Positions 16,462-25,995 of a stretch of 64,000 bases of DNA are shown in pieces. Both the position numbers and the translations under genes were made by a program. The notes below the pieces were generated by a model that saw only the letters and a list, made by a program, of their open reading frames with translations, was not told the DNA's origin and did not search any database. The stretch comes from QVMP01 sp047974325 (GTDB taxonomy: Bacteria; Bacteroidota; Bacteroidia; Bacteroidales; Dysgonomonadaceae), in assembly GCA_047974325.1 (NCBI GenBank), contig JBKECE010000235.1, forward strand, positions 49,920 through 113,919, written 5' to 3'. The stretch's first letter is position 1; each line of letters begins with the position of its first letter.

Positions 16462-17418
16462 TTAGTTCACCCGTGAAATTTTGCTTCCATTATAGAACCC
16501 AATGATGTTTTCAGCCACTTCGTGCTGGGGTGCTAAACGATCTTCTAGTGTTTGAGTCCCCGCATGAGGCGAAAGAACAGTGCTTTCGGTCAATTTTAGT
16601 AACTCAGGATGAATTTTTGGTTCATGTTCGTACACATCCAATCCGGCAGCCCATATATCCCCATTTTTCAAGGCAGAGACTAGAGCATCTTCATCTACCA
16701 ATGCGCCACGGGCAGTATTGATCAATGCGGCTGTTTTTTTCATTTTTTTGAACTCGTCAGTCGAGATCAGGTGGAATGTTTCTGCGGTTGCCGGCGCATT
16801 CAATGACAAGAAATCAGATTGAGCTAATAATTCATCAAAACTGACATAAGTTGCATTGTATTTTTCTTCTACAGAGGTTTCTAACCGTGTTCTGTTGTGG
16901 TAGATGATATTCATACCAAAGGCTATAGCCCTGCGTGCGACAGATTGCCCGATGCGTCCCATTCCGAATATACCAAGCGTCTTACCTCTTAGAGAGAGAC
17001 CCACGTTGTCATACAAACCCCAACCGATACCTTCAGGTTGACGCACCTGATAATTATAATATCCAATCCGACGCGCAGTGGAAATAATGAGACCGAAACA
17101 TAGTTCTGCTGTTGGTTCTTGTACAGAATAAGGCGTATTGGTGACCACAATATTTTTTGAAGCGGCATACGCTGTATCAATCGTGTTGTATCCAACGCCA
17201 AAATTGGCTATCAATTCCAGTTTTGGAGCTCTGTCTATTATATCCTTGTCTGTCATGAACGTGAAGTTAGGAACCAAAACATTCACATCTCCAATCAGTT
17301 TTATGACTTCTTCTTTTGTGAAAATAGATCTTTCGGGATATATCATTTCATATTTTCCTTCAAGAGCAGTGAATCCCTCTCTCTTGAAATTATGAGAAAA
17401 CAATATTTTCTTTTTCAT
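16462..17418 (-). CDS. D-isomer-specific 2-hydroxyacid dehydrogenase
   Basis: A 318-residue NAD(P)-dependent dehydrogenase that interconverts a 2-oxoacid and a D-2-hydroxyacid. The nucleotide-binding loop is GIFGMGRIGQSVARR near residue 150. Catalytic positions are present: arginine in INTARGALVDEDAL, glutamate in GLDVYEHEP, and histidine in LSPHAGTQT. The sequence resembles the glyoxylate/hydroxypyruvate reductase and phosphoglycerate dehydrogenase-like subgroup, but no ACT domain follows, so it is not a classic SerA. The substrate cannot be named. It is followed upstream on the same strand, 15 bases away, by the DUF3127 gene, suggesting co-transcription. Confidence 0.9.
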   Translation of the reverse strand: MKKKILFSHNFKREGFTALEGKYEMIYPERSIFTKEEVIKLIGDVNVLVPNFTFMTDKDIIDRAPKLELIANFGVGYNTIDTAYAASKNIVVTNTPYSVQEPTAELCFGLIISTARRIGYYNYQVRQPEGIGWGLYDNVGLSLRGKTLGIFGMGRIGQSVARRAIAFGMNIIYHNRTRLETSVEEKYNATYVSFDELLAQSDFLSLNAPATAETFHLISTDEFKKMKKTAALINTARGALVDEDALVSALKNGDIWAAGLDVYEHEPKIHPELLKLTESTVLSPHAGTQTLEDRLAPQHEVAENIIGFYNGSKISRVN

Positions 17419-17433
17419 ACGTGGTATATTGAG

Positions 17434-17799
17434 TTAGAAAGGCAGGTCGTCCGCTCCATCACTCGTGAACTCAACAGGTGGTGCAGGCATCTGATTTTGA
17501 GCAGGAAAAGGAGCTGAGGCATTTTGTCCGCCGGGAGCAGCTAAATCGACCTTCCATGCTTTGACATCTGTGTACCAGCGTCCGTTATATTCGCGACTTT
17601 CTACATCGAACGATATGTCTAGAACGTTTCCAATTTGTAATGCGCCTTCACTGGCTTTATCTCCCCAAATAGAGATACATATTTTTTTCGGATATTGTCC
17701 GTCAGTTTCTACAATGATATCTTGTTTCTTCCATTCCCCATTTTTTCCTGTTCCTGTTTGTAGGGGAAGCATCTGTATCAGTCTTGCTGTTAATTGCAT
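17434..17799 (-). CDS. DUF3127 OB-fold protein with SSB-like C-terminal tip
   Basis: A 121-residue protein of the Bacteroidota family DUF3127. The first 85 residues have an OB-fold-like pattern (GEWKKQDIIVETDGQYPKKI, ISFDVESREYNGRWYTDVKA). A flexible linker rich in proline, alanine and glutamine follows, and the protein ends DGADDLPF. This plan, an OB-fold plus disordered linker plus acidic tip ending in D-D-[IL]-P-F, is the same as bacterial single-stranded DNA-binding protein, whose tip recruits repair and replication proteins. A DNA-associated role is therefore plausible but not shown. It lies 15 bases upstream of the dehydrogenase gene. Confidence 0.82.
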   Translation of the reverse strand: MQLTARLIQMLPLQTGTGKNGEWKKQDIIVETDGQYPKKICISIWGDKASEGALQIGNVLDISFDVESREYNGRWYTDVKAWKVDLAAPGGQNASAPFPAQNQMPAPPVEFTSDGADDLPF

Positions 17800-17846
17800 A
17801 AATTAAGTTTTATAATGAAAATAAGTTTTCCCAAAGGTACGAAAAT

Positions 17847-18971
17847 CTACTCTTTTTGTTCTTTATCTTTCGGATTTTCGACAACTTCTTCTGCTGTATT
17901 CTCTATAAATTGTTGATAGTATGAAAGAAGAAGTGTTGTAAGAGGTATAGCTATGATCATGCCAACGATGCCTAGCAGAGATCCCCAGATGGACAGCGAA
18001 AGTAGTATGATTGCAGGGTTTAGCCCCATTGCTTTTCCCATGATCCGTGGCACCAAGATCAAATCTATTATACATTGTATGGCAAGGTAGATGAGGAGGA
18101 TCAACCCCATCAAAGCCCAAAAGCTTTGTCCTGTTTGAGAAACCTTCAGCCAGCAAAGCAATGCTGCCGGAAGAATGCTCAGTGTGTGCATGTATGGAAC
18201 CATATGCAGTATGGCGATTAAGACCCCCATTAATATAGCTAATGGCAATCCTATGATCTGGAAGCTTATAGCAAACAATGTGCCTACAATGATGCAGATC
18301 AGAGCTTGATGTCGGAAATAAGTATTCATGCTTCGTTCCACATCGATGGTTATTCTTTCTACAAATGGTCTGTATTTATAAGGTACAAGATTTTTCCACA
18401 AAAGATTGATTCTGTCATAATCCATTAAAATAAAGATTAGATAAAGTAAAATGATAAATATGACAGTGAATCCTAAGATGAACGAGATGCTGCCTGAGAC
18501 CACTCCTTGCAATGCGGGAATCAGGTATTTCAATGTGTCTTGTGCATGTTGTCTCGATAGGGCTTCACGCAAGGCTTTGAAGTCGATATGTTCTTCCAGA
18601 AAATCAGATATACTGAGTGGCAATCCATCAACGTTGAGAGATCTTAAGTCATAAGTAGCGATGAGATGATTGATCTGAGATATTTCTGTTTCGACCATTG
18701 GAGCTATTAGCATAATAACGCCGGTGAGTATTCCTATAACGAATATGAAAGTGAGTGTTACGGCTGCAAATCGGTTTTTTATTTTCAATTTATATTGAAA
18801 AAAACGTACCAATGGATTAAGTAAGTAGGCGATGAGCCATGCCACCAAGAAGGGAAGCAGTGCATCACTTAGCTTATATATCATGTATATTGAGAATGCA
18901 GTAAGCAAGATGCTGATAACGAGTCGAACAACCCGATCAAAAGTGAACGGTTTGTCATAGCTGTATCCCAT
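17847..18971 (-). CDS. AI-2E family transporter (PerM-like permease)
   Basis: A 374-residue inner-membrane protein of the AI-2 exporter/PerM family. It has about eight hydrophobic segments: paired helices at the N-terminus (SILLTAFSIYMIYKLSDALL, LLPFLVAWLIAYLLNPLVRF), a soluble loop at about residues 95-150, and the conserved C-terminal part with LVPRIMGKAMGLNPAIILLS, where the PxxxG and N-P motifs are typical. Family members have been linked to export of small molecules and to sodium/proton exchange; the substrate here is unknown. It is divergent from the PBP4-like gene. Confidence 0.88.
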   Translation of the reverse strand: MGYSYDKPFTFDRVVRLVISILLTAFSIYMIYKLSDALLPFLVAWLIAYLLNPLVRFFQYKLKIKNRFAAVTLTFIFVIGILTGVIMLIAPMVETEISQINHLIATYDLRSLNVDGLPLSISDFLEEHIDFKALREALSRQHAQDTLKYLIPALQGVVSGSISFILGFTVIFIILLYLIFILMDYDRINLLWKNLVPYKYRPFVERITIDVERSMNTYFRHQALICIIVGTLFAISFQIIGLPLAILMGVLIAILHMVPYMHTLSILPAALLCWLKVSQTGQSFWALMGLILLIYLAIQCIIDLILVPRIMGKAMGLNPAIILLSLSIWGSLLGIVGMIIAIPLTTLLLSYYQQFIENTAEEVVENPKDKEQKE

Positions 18972-19051
18972 AACTTTCTTTTTTCTTTCTATTTTTACTT
19001 TTATCTTTACAAAGATATTTGATTTTTCATTATTTCGTGATTATTTATTCA

Positions 19052-20479
19052 ATGAATATGAGGTACTTTTTGACTATAATTATGATTTCGTTATCAACGG
19101 CAGTCTTTTCTCAACAGAAGAATAATGCAATTGATACTTTTATAAAAACAAAAGGCCTTGAAAACTCGTCAATAGGTATTTGTGTAAAAGATGAGTCGAA
19201 TAAAATCCTGTATGAGTACAATCGTTCTAAATCTTTTACTCCGGCTTCTATCCTGAAAATTTTGACAACAGCTACGGCACTTGAAACCTTTGGCCCGGAA
19301 TATAGGTTCAAAACAGAGTTATTTGTTGATACGGTCACACAAAACACTCTTGTCATCAGAGGTTATGGCGATCCCACTCTTGGTAGCGAATATATGAAAA
19401 AAGGAGTAACCGACTTCTTGTCTGCTTGGTTGTCCGCAATCAAAAAAAATCTGCAACAGCCGATAAACATAATTGTTGACGACAGTCGTTTCGGATATGA
19501 TGGGGTTTCGCGTAAGTGGATGCGGGAAGATATGGGTAATTACTATGCGGCAGGTAGCTATGGTATAAGCATTTTTGATAATTTATATAGACTGTCATTC
19601 AATACTAATGGTGTAGATTCATTGTCCGAACCCTTAATTGTGACAACACTACCCGAAATGCGAAACATCAGATTCACCAACAACCTGACGGTTAATGATA
19701 GGGGCGAAGATAATGGCTACATTGTAGGTGAGCCTTTTTCTAATGACAGGCTTCTGATTGGAAATATTCCGAATGGTCGGGCAGCATTCAGTATAAAAGG
19801 AGATATTCCTGATCCCGGTCTGTATCTGGGACAAACTCTCAGCCAATATTTAACCGATAACGGTATTGAGATAAAATCAGTACAGACTGTCCGGACATTA
19901 TACTCTGGATGGGATAAATTTTTGAAACAAAAATTAATCTATACAGAACTATCTCCTCCGCTACAAGATGTTGTGCGTGTGGTGAACGAACGGAGTAACA
20001 ACCACTATGCCGAGCATTTGATCCGTCAGATCGGGATGCATGACAAAGAAAGTGACGATCAAAATGCTCTATCTGATGGCATTGAGGACGTGAAAACTTA
20101 TTGGCAGCAAAAGGGTTTGGATTCGCAGGCTTTGTTTATGTATGATGGTTGTGGATTGGCTCCTTCGAATGCCGTCAGTCCGGAATTTATGTGTGACGTT
20201 TTATTCTATATGCAGAATAAAAGCACAAATTCGGCAGCTTTCATGGCATCATTGCCCAAAGCAGGGATAGAAGGCACAGTTGTTAATTTTATGAAAGGCA
20301 CGCGTCTCGATGGAAAATTGTTGTTGAAGAGCGGCAGCATAGCCAATGTGCAATGCTATGCAGGATATTACGTTGTGAAAGACAAAAAATATAGTTTTGT
20401 GGTGATGGTAAATAATTTTAACGGAGAGCGTAGGAGTGTGGTCAAGGCAATAGAGAAATTGTTTCTTACCATATTCTGA
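19052..20479 (+). CDS. dacB: D-alanyl-D-alanine carboxypeptidase/endopeptidase (PBP4 family)
   Basis: A class C low-molecular-weight penicillin-binding protein of about 475 residues. A frame extends upstream to a TTG at 19019, but the ATG at 19052 gives a clean signal peptide (MNMRYFLTIIMISLSTAVFS), so that start is used. The catalytic motifs are SILK (serine and lysine of SxxK, within FTPASILKIL), SNN (in ERSNNHYAEHL) and KSG (in LLLKSGSIANVQCYAG). It trims or cleaves peptide cross-bridges of peptidoglycan in the periplasm. It is a single gene, divergent from the AI-2E permease. Confidence 0.92.
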   Translation: MNMRYFLTIIMISLSTAVFSQQKNNAIDTFIKTKGLENSSIGICVKDESNKILYEYNRSKSFTPASILKILTTATALETFGPEYRFKTELFVDTVTQNTLVIRGYGDPTLGSEYMKKGVTDFLSAWLSAIKKNLQQPINIIVDDSRFGYDGVSRKWMREDMGNYYAAGSYGISIFDNLYRLSFNTNGVDSLSEPLIVTTLPEMRNIRFTNNLTVNDRGEDNGYIVGEPFSNDRLLIGNIPNGRAAFSIKGDIPDPGLYLGQTLSQYLTDNGIEIKSVQTVRTLYSGWDKFLKQKLIYTELSPPLQDVVRVVNERSNNHYAEHLIRQIGMHDKESDDQNALSDGIEDVKTYWQQKGLDSQALFMYDGCGLAPSNAVSPEFMCDVLFYMQNKSTNSAAFMASLPKAGIEGTVVNFMKGTRLDGKLLLKSGSIANVQCYAGYYVVKDKKYSFVVMVNNFNGERRSVVKAIEKLFLTIF

Positions 20480-20856
20480 TTATTGAAATTTCCCAATTAT
20501 TTTAATGATTGTCTTCTATTGATAGAATTTTAAATTGAAAAAAACAGTGAAAATTCTTGTGAAATAACCCGTTGTTTGATATTGAAACCTCCAAATAAAT
20601 ATCATTGACATTTGAGGGTTTGTTGTTAAATAGACAGATAGATAATAGATCATTGGCATAAGAAGCCGATCAGTTTAAGATTATTTTAAAAAATAAGATA
20701 AGGCTATAAATGATATCTGCCGATTCGAGCTTCCCGAGCCGGATCGAAATGTTAAATATCAAAACCGGTTTATTTTTTTTGTGTATCGACAGTTTTTATT
20801 CAATATTATTATCTTACTTTTACAGAATACTATTTAGCTAGGAATATCAAAAATAA
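20480..20856. other. Non-coding region upstream of AraC-type regulator
   Basis: 377 bases of AT-rich sequence. A GC-richer patch around 20725-20755 (near GATTCGAGCTTCCCGAGCC) stands out but does not fold into a convincing hairpin. No gene, RNA or clear promoter was recognised. Confidence 0.35.
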
Positions 20857-21714
20857 ATGGACGAACTAATTTTTTGTAGGAACAAAGAATCAGAGAAAGA
20901 TGCTTCTTTTCAGAAAATAATATTAGATGAAGGAAGTGATTGGAACATATACGCCAATGACAGTAAGATTATTTTTATAGAAGATGGTACCTTGTCGTTC
21001 TCCTTTGGTGAGTTTCAAAACAATGTTATACATGGAGGATACATTTTCCTTTTGCCGGCAAATTACTATTTCTCTTCATTGGCATTAAAGAAATGCACTA
21101 TCACAGTGCTTAAAATGAATGTAGATGTAGTTTTTTGTGATTGTTTCGCTACGCAGGCACTAATCAACGAAGACTCTAAGATTGATAAATCTGTAATTAA
21201 ATATCTGCCAACCAATCCTGTTATCACACATTTTCTTGAAAGTATTTCCTTGTATATAGATGATGGTATAAGATGTCCGTCTCTTTCCGAGATAAAAATT
21301 AAAGAACTATTCTTTCTGCTGATGAGGTATTATTCGCGAGCCGATCTGTATCATTTCTTCTTCTTACATTTAACATCTGATATGAGTTTTTCAGATGCTG
21401 TTCTTAAAAATTTTAACACGGTGAGAAATGTGAAAGAGTTTGCCGATGCTTTGAATTATAGTATCTCTGGTTTCCAGAAACATTTTAAGAAAGTATTTGG
21501 AATTTCTCCTTATAAATGGCTGTTAGAACAAAGATCGAGAAGCATTTTGCATGATATCGTGAAAAAGAAAGCCTCTTTCAAAGAAATCAGCGATAAATAT
21601 AATTTCAGTTCCATTTCTCACTTCTACGTATTTTGCCATAAGCAATTCGGGATGACACCCAGTGAAGTTCAAAAGGGAAATTTTACTATCCGGCAAGAGA
21701 AAAAGGCTGAATAG
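20857..21714 (+). CDS. AraC-family transcriptional regulator
   Basis: A 285-residue protein with a C-terminal AraC double helix-turn-helix: first helix pair around VKEFADALNYSISGFQKHFK, then the conserved core FGISPYKWL, and the second around KEISDKYNFSSISHFYVFCH with FGMTPSEV. The N-terminal 170 residues look like a cupin-type sensing domain (GYIFLLPANYYFSSLA) but no ligand can be inferred. It stands alone after a 377-base non-coding region. The adjacent convergent MFS gene is a possible target only by proximity. Confidence 0.88.
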   Translation: MDELIFCRNKESEKDASFQKIILDEGSDWNIYANDSKIIFIEDGTLSFSFGEFQNNVIHGGYIFLLPANYYFSSLALKKCTITVLKMNVDVVFCDCFATQALINEDSKIDKSVIKYLPTNPVITHFLESISLYIDDGIRCPSLSEIKIKELFFLLMRYYSRADLYHFFFLHLTSDMSFSDAVLKNFNTVRNVKEFADALNYSISGFQKHFKKVFGISPYKWLLEQRSRSILHDIVKKKASFKEISDKYNFSSISHFYVFCHKQFGMTPSEVQKGNFTIRQEKKAE

Positions 21715-21819
21715 AGAACAACCTACCTGGATAGGTAATGAAAATAACGTATCTCTCTGCCAAAGAAACATATTTGGGTGGAACATGATCCGTTAGAGAT
21801 ATAATTATTTCGTCAAACT

Positions 21820-23013
21820 TTAAATCTGCTTTGTTTCGGGCATGTATTTTGCATACAAAATAACCGCCACCAATACAATTAACATTGCTGTTGCATATAA
21901 CATGCCGGGACTATAAAAATAGATGGCAGCCGCACCTAGCGGGATGAGCATATTATTTGCCGATTGCAAACTTTGATTCACGCCCTGCAATTTTCCCTGC
22001 TTGCTTTCGTCGACCGATTTTGATAATCTTCCGGTATATGTTGGGTCAAACAGCCCCTCTCCGGTAATTATAAATACGATGGCAAATGGGATAATTCCGA
22101 TTGAATGTACATATACGCTTGCAAAAATTAACCCTAGACCAATAGCCAAACTGACCAAACCAATTGTGCCAATAGTTTTTTCGCTAAAATGCTTCAGTAA
22201 CCAAGGCAATATCAAAGCTCTCGAAATGATTTCGCAAATACCAACAAGTGTTAACATGCTACCAATAAATGCTGGCCCCCATTGGTAAATATCTTTCAGA
22301 AAAAGGGTGAAATTAAATTGGAAAATACCCAATCCAGCATAAAAAAATATTCCTACGACGAGCAGTAGTTTAACTGATTTTAGGTTGAATATATCCTTAA
22401 AATGTGAAAAGGTATTGAGACTGTCAACGGTCAATTGTTTAGTCCTTTTTTCGGAAACCAGAGATTCAGGCAATAAAAAGTAGACCGCCACAGCAGATAG
22501 TAATATTAATCCGGCAGTAACAAAAAAAGGTAAAGAGAGTGATACATTTCCCAACAGGCCACCCAATGCTGGACCTCCTATTTTTCCTATTCCCATGATA
22601 GCACCGATGTAACCGAACCACTTAGTTCTTTCTTCGGGTTTGGTGCTGTCAGACACATAGGCAAACAATATACTGATATTTCCGGCAGTGAGTCCGTCGA
22701 TAATACGTCCTAAGAAAAGCAACCAAAGCGCACCAGCTATTCCAAACAGGACATAACCGACGACAGAGCCCAACAAACTGATGATTAGGATGCTCTTTCG
22801 TCCATATCTGTCGCTTAGTGCTCCAAAAACAGGTGCTGCAAAAAATGTGCAGGCTGCAAATACGGACATCAGGGTGCTCATGCCGATAACAACCTGCTGG
22901 GAAGGAAGATATTTACCCACCATAAAAGGCAGGAGAGGCAATACAACGGATAGCCCGATGGAATTCAGTAATACGATCCCTACAATAATCCATAGTCTGA
23001 TATTTGTTTTCAT
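21820..23013 (-). CDS. MFS drug-exporter-like transporter (TetA/TCR type)
   Basis: A 397-residue major facilitator protein with 12 hydrophobic segments. The loop between helices 2 and 3 has the MFS signature GALSDRYGRKS, and helix 5 has the antiporter-type stretch GIGKIGGPALGGLLG. The overall pattern resembles the tetracycline-efflux (TCR) subgroup, but resistance to tetracycline should not be assumed. It is divergent from an AraC-type regulator 162 bases away, the likely local regulator. Confidence 0.88.
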   Translation of the reverse strand: MKTNIRLWIIVGIVLLNSIGLSVVLPLLPFMVGKYLPSQQVVIGMSTLMSVFAACTFFAAPVFGALSDRYGRKSILIISLLGSVVGYVLFGIAGALWLLFLGRIIDGLTAGNISILFAYVSDSTKPEERTKWFGYIGAIMGIGKIGGPALGGLLGNVSLSLPFFVTAGLILLSAVAVYFLLPESLVSEKRTKQLTVDSLNTFSHFKDIFNLKSVKLLLVVGIFFYAGLGIFQFNFTLFLKDIYQWGPAFIGSMLTLVGICEIISRALILPWLLKHFSEKTIGTIGLVSLAIGLGLIFASVYVHSIGIIPFAIVFIITGEGLFDPTYTGRLSKSVDESKQGKLQGVNQSLQSANNMLIPLGAAAIYFYSPGMLYATAMLIVLVAVILYAKYMPETKQI

Positions 23014-23175
23014 CTTTATTTTTTCATTATCTTATACATTCATTTCTCTTGGTTGAGTTTCCGAAGAACGGCTTCGGCAATTATCGGTGCAACCAATTCA
23101 TCTGCAAAATTATTGCATCATTATAGAATAAAATAACTATATTTGATATAAAAATAGTCGTAAAAGATTTATTGT

Positions 23176-24138
23176 ATGGAAGAAGAAAAACAACCAACTG
23201 TGCCGAATATTCTGATAAAATTAGCCCATTTATTAGGGACAGAAATAAGAAATAGAAGATTAGAAATTCCGGATAAATTTGGCACAGGTTATTGTTCAGG
23301 ATTCATCTTTAATGAGCATATCCGAATGATTATCAGTAATTATGAATTAAAAGAAGATGTAGTTGTTAAAAATCCGGAAACCAATACCTCCAAGAGAGTG
23401 ATCTTCTTTAAGTTTCAAAATATCTTTCCAAGAGAAGAGACTGCTTTCAAAGGCAAATCCTTAATGGAAATTCCATCAGTGTTGATTGCTACTAGTCGGA
23501 TCAACACTGATGATGTAATTTCTATCCACACAAATACGGCGACTATCAATATAGAAGTAGATGCGGACTATTTGGGTGGATTGTTTGATCAGTCTGAAAA
23601 TTCACCGGTTTTGCAAAGCCTGTTGCAGAATACACAACCCCTACTATTTGAACAGATAGTTTATCCTTCCTTACAGAAAGTAGTAGATGAAATTGTGACC
23701 GAACAGATTGGTAGGAATTTTGAATTGTTTTTTTTAAGAATAAAGGCAGAAGAGCTGATTTGCAGGCTTTTGATAGAATTGGAAAAACGGAGTGAAAAAC
23801 GTCTTTATGCTTTGAGTGTCTATGATATAAAAACTGTTTATAAAATAAAAGAGCAGATGCTCGATCATCTGGGAACTCCCCCTGTCATTAAAGAACTGGC
23901 GGCCTATGCTAATATGAGTCCGTCTAAATTGAAACTTTTGTTCAAGCAAATCTTTGGCAACAGTATATTTCGTTATTATCAGGAATTCAGGATTAAAGAA
24001 GCTGCCCGTTTGCTGAAAGAAGAAAAACTATCTGTTTCGGAAGTGGGTTATGAAATGGGCTTTACTAATTTGAGCCATTTTTCAAGAGTATTTAAAGAAC
24101 ACATCGGGGTGAAACCAAAGCAATATACCCGATATTAA
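23176..24138 (+). CDS. AraC-family transcriptional regulator, divergent from MFS exporter
   Basis: A 320-residue protein. The last 100 residues are the AraC DNA-binding domain: PPVIKELAAYANMSPSKLKL, FKQIFGNSIFRYYQEFRI, then VSEVGYEMGFTNLSHFSRVF and HIGVKPKQYTRY. The N-terminal 220 residues are a sensing domain without a recognisable family. The divergent arrangement with the MFS exporter gene suggests it controls that gene. The intergenic stretch has no obvious palindrome. Confidence 0.9.
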   Translation: MEEEKQPTVPNILIKLAHLLGTEIRNRRLEIPDKFGTGYCSGFIFNEHIRMIISNYELKEDVVVKNPETNTSKRVIFFKFQNIFPREETAFKGKSLMEIPSVLIATSRINTDDVISIHTNTATINIEVDADYLGGLFDQSENSPVLQSLLQNTQPLLFEQIVYPSLQKVVDEIVTEQIGRNFELFFLRIKAEELICRLLIELEKRSEKRLYALSVYDIKTVYKIKEQMLDHLGTPPVIKELAAYANMSPSKLKLLFKQIFGNSIFRYYQEFRIKEAARLLKEEKLSVSEVGYEMGFTNLSHFSRVFKEHIGVKPKQYTRY

Positions 24139-24164
24139 ATTATACTGTGTATCTGGAATGAAAC

Positions 24165-25079
24165 TTATATTTTATTTTCGTTTTTTCGAAATACTTTCGG
24201 AGTAGCCTGCTCACTCTTCTTGAAGAATTTAATAAAATGTGACGGATCTTCGAACCCTAAGCAATAAGCGATCTCATTGATCGTCCAGTTGGTATGTTTC
24301 AGCAAGGCTCTTGCTTCCAAGGTGATTCTCTCTGAGATCAATAGCTTTGTTGTTTTCCCGGTGACTTCTTTCAGTACCTTATTCAGGTGATTGACATGAA
24401 TATTTAGTTGCTGTGCATAGTCACTCGGAGAATGAAGGCGGATACTTTGCATAGTCGATTCTATCGGAAACTGCCTTTCCAATAGTTCGAGAAATAGAGA
24501 TGTGATTCTATCAGAAGCGTGAGATTCTCTGTATCCAACAGGCTGCATTATAGCAGGACGCATTTTCAAAGCGGTGTGGATAAGTTCTGTTACCAAATTC
24601 CGAAGAACATCATATTTATAGATATAATCGGAACTAATTTCCGTGAACATTTTATCATAGATTATCTGCACCTGTCTGAACTCTTCATCACTCAGATCTA
24701 ATATGGGTATTCCATGAGGCTGAAACAAAGGATAGGCTTTAAAATCGCCATATCCTTTGAAGAAGTCTTCCGTAAAAACACAAAATGCACCTGTCTTGTC
24801 CAGACTCAGAGGTTCCCAGTTGTAAGGAACCTGTGGATTTGCAAACAGAAGCATGTTATTTTCTACAACCAACGTTTTGTCGGCATAGTGAACTGTATTG
24901 CTGCCGGATATCAGGCTTATTTTATAGTAATCTTTACGGCTGTATGGGATTGTATGATCGGGTTGTATGTAATCATCCAGAGAAAAGACATTGAACTGGC
25001 CTATCTTCCCGATAATCTCACTTGGTAAGATTCCTAATTTAGTGCGATAAAAGTTCGCCAATGACAGTGCCTTTTCCAT
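24165..25079 (-). CDS. AraC-family transcriptional regulator, next to SDR gene
   Basis: A 304-residue protein with an N-terminal cupin-like effector domain (VVENNMLLFANPQVPYNWEP is typical of the AraC-binding fold) and a C-terminal AraC domain (QQLNIHVNHLNKVLKEVTGK; WTINEIAYCLGFEDPSHFIK; FFKKSEQATPKVFR). It lies 31 bases after the short-chain dehydrogenase gene on the same strand, a layout seen when such a regulator controls its neighbouring oxidoreductase. Confidence 0.9.
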   Translation of the reverse strand: MEKALSLANFYRTKLGILPSEIIGKIGQFNVFSLDDYIQPDHTIPYSRKDYYKISLISGSNTVHYADKTLVVENNMLLFANPQVPYNWEPLSLDKTGAFCVFTEDFFKGYGDFKAYPLFQPHGIPILDLSDEEFRQVQIIYDKMFTEISSDYIYKYDVLRNLVTELIHTALKMRPAIMQPVGYRESHASDRITSLFLELLERQFPIESTMQSIRLHSPSDYAQQLNIHVNHLNKVLKEVTGKTTKLLISERITLEARALLKHTNWTINEIAYCLGFEDPSHFIKFFKKSEQATPKVFRKNENKI

Positions 25080-25110
25080 AATGATACAAATTTAAATATT
25101 CTCTTCCTTT

Positions 25111-25875
25111 TCAAATGTTTTGACCTCCGGAAACCTCAATCCGTTGGGCATTTACCCATCGTGCATCATCGGTACATAAAAATGCAACTACTCCGCCAAT
25201 ATCTTCCGGCAAACCGACTCTTCCTAATGGAATTGTATCGGCAATTATTTTATTGACCTGTTCGTTATCTCTGACAACACCTCCTCCAAAATCAGTGGCT
25301 ATAGCACCCGGAGCAACAACATTTGAGCGAATACCTCTTGCTCCAAGTTCTTTTGCCTGATATCTTGTTAATACTTCAATAGCTCCTTTCATGGATGCAT
25401 AAGCGGAATATCCGGGCAGAGAGAAACGAGCCAAGCCTGTTGAAATATTTACGATACCTCCTCCGTCTTCGAGCGTATTCAATGCTTTTTGAGTAAAGAA
25501 ATAAACTCCTTTGAATTGGATATTGAAAAGAGTATCAAAATCCTCTTCTGTTGTTTCGGCAAAAGGAGAATTAATTCCAATACCTGCATTATTTACCAGA
25601 TAGTTGATTTTCTGAGTACCAAATTTTTCAGATAATTCCTTTTTTAGCAGTTCGAAAAAAGAATCGAAGCTTTTTATATCGGCAGTATTGAGTTGGAGAG
25701 CTATGGCTTTTTGTCCAAGTTGCTCTATTTCTGCGATTGTTTCCAATGCACTTTCTTTTTTGCTATTGTAGGTGAGGACTACATCCAGTCCTTTACGGGC
25801 TATGTTTAAAGCCATATTTTTACCCAGTCCACGACTGCCGCCTGTTACTAATGCGATTTTTGATTGTTGTGACAT
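25111..25875 (-). CDS. Short-chain dehydrogenase/reductase (SDR)
   Basis: A 254-residue classical SDR. The cofactor loop TGGSRGLGKNMAL is near residue 12, NNAG is at about residue 92, the catalytic serine is in NISTGLARF, and YxxxK is in YSAYASMKGAIE. The C-terminal part ends VNAQRIEVSGGQNI. It reduces or oxidises an unknown carbonyl/alcohol with NAD(P)H. The sequence resembles FabG-like enzymes, but the context (AraC regulator downstream, own promoter) suggests an accessory role, not core fatty acid synthesis. Confidence 0.9.
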   Translation of the reverse strand: MSQQSKIALVTGGSRGLGKNMALNIARKGLDVVLTYNSKKESALETIAEIEQLGQKAIALQLNTADIKSFDSFFELLKKELSEKFGTQKINYLVNNAGIGINSPFAETTEEDFDTLFNIQFKGVYFFTQKALNTLEDGGGIVNISTGLARFSLPGYSAYASMKGAIEVLTRYQAKELGARGIRSNVVAPGAIATDFGGGVVRDNEQVNKIIADTIPLGRVGLPEDIGGVVAFLCTDDARWVNAQRIEVSGGQNI

Positions 25876-25899
25876 AATTCAATAGTTTTAATTACAACA

Positions 25900-25907
25900 C
25901 AAAGATA
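25900..25907 (-). promoter_or_regulatory. -7 promoter box of the SDR gene
   Basis: The minus strand reads TATCTTTG, a perfect TAnnTTTG box, 25 bases upstream of the SDR start. Confidence 0.55.
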
Positions 25908-25995
25908 TTGATATATAACTGATTGATATTGTATGATTCAATCTGCTTATAGTAAAAATCAAATAAAATTAGATCTCTATTTTTTTTCAAAAAGA

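Noticed and set aside
20725..20755. A GC-richer patch as a possible hairpin or operator upstream of the AraC gene at 20857.
   Set aside because: The halves do not pair well in either direction when checked base by base.
21720..21745. ACCTA...TAGGT inverted repeat as terminator between the AraC and MFS genes.
   Set aside because: Only 5 base pairs and no T tract on either strand.
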